From contig CAYNAU010000003.1 in assembly GCA_964395715.1 (NCBI GenBank), positions 124,001 to 188,000 on the forward strand: a DNA stretch of 64,000 nucleotides, read 5' to 3'. The notes under the pieces are model-generated. The model saw nothing but the letters and a program-made list of their open reading frames with translations, had not been told where the DNA came from and searched no databases. This document shows positions 62,491 to 64,000 of the stretch, in pieces. This DNA is from Porticoccus sp964395715. GTDB taxonomy: Bacteria; Pseudomonadota; Gammaproteobacteria; Pseudomonadales; Porticoccaceae. Position 1 is the first letter of the stretch; the number at the start of each line of letters is the position of its first letter. Position numbers and translations under genes: made by a program.

Positions 62491-63580
62491 GCTGATGTTG
62501 TTAAAAGAGATTCGACGTAAAAGCTTGCCCACTCACTCATGTAAATCTCGTGGTTTTACTCTCATTGAGTTGATGGTAGCGCTGTTGTTGGGACTGCTGT
62601 TATCCGGTGCAATTATCAGTGTATTCCTCGAGGGAAAAAATAACTTTGTTCAGGACGATGAGGTAGCAAGGGTTCAGGAAAATGGCCGCTATGCTCTTCG
62701 TCTACTTTCTCGGGAAATTGGCATGGCGGGGTTTTTCGGCGGCGAGCCGGACGCTGTTGATGTTAATGGCGGTGCTGTTACCGACAACGATTGTGGCCCT
62801 GCAGGTGAAAATTGGTTGCTAGTTGGCTCCACGGTAGAAGACCCCTCAGACCCTACTACCCACATAGCCTCTCCCCTAGAGGTTCTAGATAGCTCGGATG
62901 CAAGTACAGACGATTACTACCAGTGTTTAACAGATGGATTGGTGGTAAATGATACGGATATTCTGGTTGTGAAGCGCGTATCGGATTCAGCTGTGATTGT
63001 CGATGGAGAGTGGCAGGCTCCTGTTTCTGCACTTGATGCTGATCGTCACTATCTGTGGACCAGTAACCGTGGTCAGGGCACAACTGTACTCAAGCAGGGC
63101 AGTGATTATGACTCTGGTGATTTGGCTAGTATCGTCTCAACAGCCAGCGGGTCAGATGTTTGGGAATACAAGGGCGCACTTTTTTATGTGGGCACAGATG
63201 AAGAGGTTCCCAGCTTGTGTAAAAAAGAGTTGCAGGATAACGGAGCCGGTATTTCCTCACAACGCTGCCTGGTTCAGGGTATTGAAGATATTCAGTATGA
63301 GCTGGGCGTGGATATTGACGGTGACAATGTGCCCGATCAATTCATTTCTGATGACTCCTATCCGCCGGTAGTAGGTGGCGAGGATACCGATGCTATTGTG
63401 GCTGTTCGTATCCACGTGCTGATTCGTAGCCTAAATCAGATCAATTCTTTAGAGGCCGCTTCCAAAAGTTTCCGTTTGGGCGGTGGTAAAACGGTTACTA
63501 CCCCGGTAGATCAGTATTTTCGTATGGCCATGTCGACAACAGTATCCATACGGAATCCGACATCCATAGGTGGTTCATGA
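62483..63580 (+). CDS. pilW: Type IV pilus minor pilin PilW
   Basis: A 365-aa protein with the prepilin signature SRGFTLIELMVALLLGLLLS near residue 24 and VQENGRYALRLLSREIGMAG near 70, typical of PilW. Large C-terminal extracytoplasmic domain. The start is taken as ATG 62483; an ATG four codons later is possible. It overlaps pilX by 4 bp. Confidence 0.9.
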   Translation: MYKLMLLKEIRRKSLPTHSCKSRGFTLIELMVALLLGLLLSGAIISVFLEGKNNFVQDDEVARVQENGRYALRLLSREIGMAGFFGGEPDAVDVNGGAVTDNDCGPAGENWLLVGSTVEDPSDPTTHIASPLEVLDSSDASTDDYYQCLTDGLVVNDTDILVVKRVSDSAVIVDGEWQAPVSALDADRHYLWTSNRGQGTTVLKQGSDYDSGDLASIVSTASGSDVWEYKGALFYVGTDEEVPSLCKKELQDNGAGISSQRCLVQGIEDIQYELGVDIDGDNVPDQFISDDSYPPVVGGEDTDAIVAVRIHVLIRSLNQINSLEAASKSFRLGGGKTVTTPVDQYFRMAMSTTVSIRNPTSIGGS

Positions 63581-64000
63581 GCATGTGTTTAATCAAGGTC
63601 TCCAGCCCCCACAACCACCAGCGTGGTGCGGTGCTGTTGATATCCATCGTTTTTTTGCTGCTATTAAGCATCCTGGCGTTGAGTACTATGAAATCCGGGA
63701 CACTGGAGTACCTAATGGCCGGTAATGAGCAAACCCGGGTTGAAGCCTATGAATTGGCGGCAGCGGTCAATGAATCGGTGATCAGCCGCTGGCAAAAATC
63801 CACCGATGGTGGTGTTACGGTTGAGGCGAGTTTTAATACCGACAAAACCCTCTGTAGCGCAGGTCATAGTGATCCGGATGGTGACTGTGATGCGAATACG
63901 TTAACCATTGATACAAACCTGTCCACCAAACTGACGGAAACAGGGGCCACCGTTGAATATGCGACGCACTACCTGGCGGAAGGGCCTGCACCGAGAGGCG
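63577..64000 (+). CDS. pilX: Type IV pilus minor pilin PilX (3' part missing)
   Basis: The frame is open from ATG 63577 to the window edge, 141 codons visible. The N-terminus has QRGAVLLISIVFLLLLSILA, the PilX form of the class III prepilin region (residues about 15-34), then NEQTRVEAYELAAAVNESVI. Fourth gene of the minor-pilin set; pilY1 and pilE would be expected next, outside the window. Confidence 0.88.
   Translation, partial: MSMCLIKVSSPHNHQRGAVLLISIVFLLLLSILALSTMKSGTLEYLMAGNEQTRVEAYELAAAVNESVISRWQKSTDGGVTVEASFNTDKTLCSAGHSDPDGDCDANTLTIDTNLSTKLTETGATVEYATHYLAEGPAPRG

Overview
The window is a stretch of a gammaproteobacterial chromosome, probably a marine relative of the Pseudomonas/Cellvibrio lineage. 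The evidence is gene content and order. The left block (rpsU-yqeY-dnaG-rpoD, tsaD, folB, folK, cca, SpoVR, DUF444, PrkA) and the right block (ispB, rplU-rpmA-obgE-proB, rpsT, murJ-ribF-ileS-lspA-fkpB-ispH, then minor pilins) follow, from memory, the order seen in Pseudomonas aeruginosa, although there the two blocks lie far apart. Species cannot be fixed from the sequence alone. I saw no rRNA, tRNA, CRISPR array, insertion sequence, integrase or phage gene.

Region by region: 1-12.7 kb holds the macromolecular-synthesis operon (rpoD cut by the window edge), tRNA modification, folate synthesis, a lactate-dehydrogenase-type flavoenzyme, a small DksA-type zinc-finger protein, Hsp20, a pteridine-reductase-like SDR, the CCA-adding enzyme, a CorA-family transporter and an MscS channel. 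At 12.7-12.9 kb is a 60-codon ORF behind a perfect CTGT-N8-ACAG LexA box; it looks like an undescribed small SOS gene. 12.9-17.8 kb is the SpoVR/DUF444/PrkA stress module, followed by uvrA.

21.1-37.8 kb is a visibly AT-rich surface-polysaccharide island between uvrA and an MFS gene/ssb. It opens with wzz. After a 381-bp gap, fourteen genes follow with spacers of 14 bp or less. Six encode an unusual set of sugar enzymes: a GmhA-like SIS isomerase, a Gfo/Idh/MocA oxidoreductase, a D-2-hydroxyacid dehydrogenase, an SDR, a dehydroquinate-synthase-like cyclase and a CMP-sugar cytidylyltransferase. A 6-phosphogluconolactonase-like protein follows, and further down an MhpD-type 2-keto-acid hydratase homologue. 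The rest are Wzx, Wzy, an SGNH-like protein, two glycosyltransferases, and Gmd/Fcl for GDP-L-fucose; manC follows after a gap. The priming transferase (WcaJ type) is outside the run at 40.6-42.0 kb. The combination suggests a CMP-activated acidic or carbocyclic sugar made without a NeuB/KdsA-type condensing enzyme. This is the best candidate for a new pathway.

37.9-64 kb is again core genome: MFS transporter, ssb, a GST, wcaJ, fabA-fabB, ispB, ribosomal proteins L21/L27, ObgE, ProB, a 2OG-Fe(II) oxygenase, PtsP, a RimK-like ATP-grasp protein, S20, MurJ, RibF, IleS, LspA, FkpB, IspH and the start of a fimU-pilV-pilW-pilX type IV pilus minor-pilin operon that runs off the right edge.
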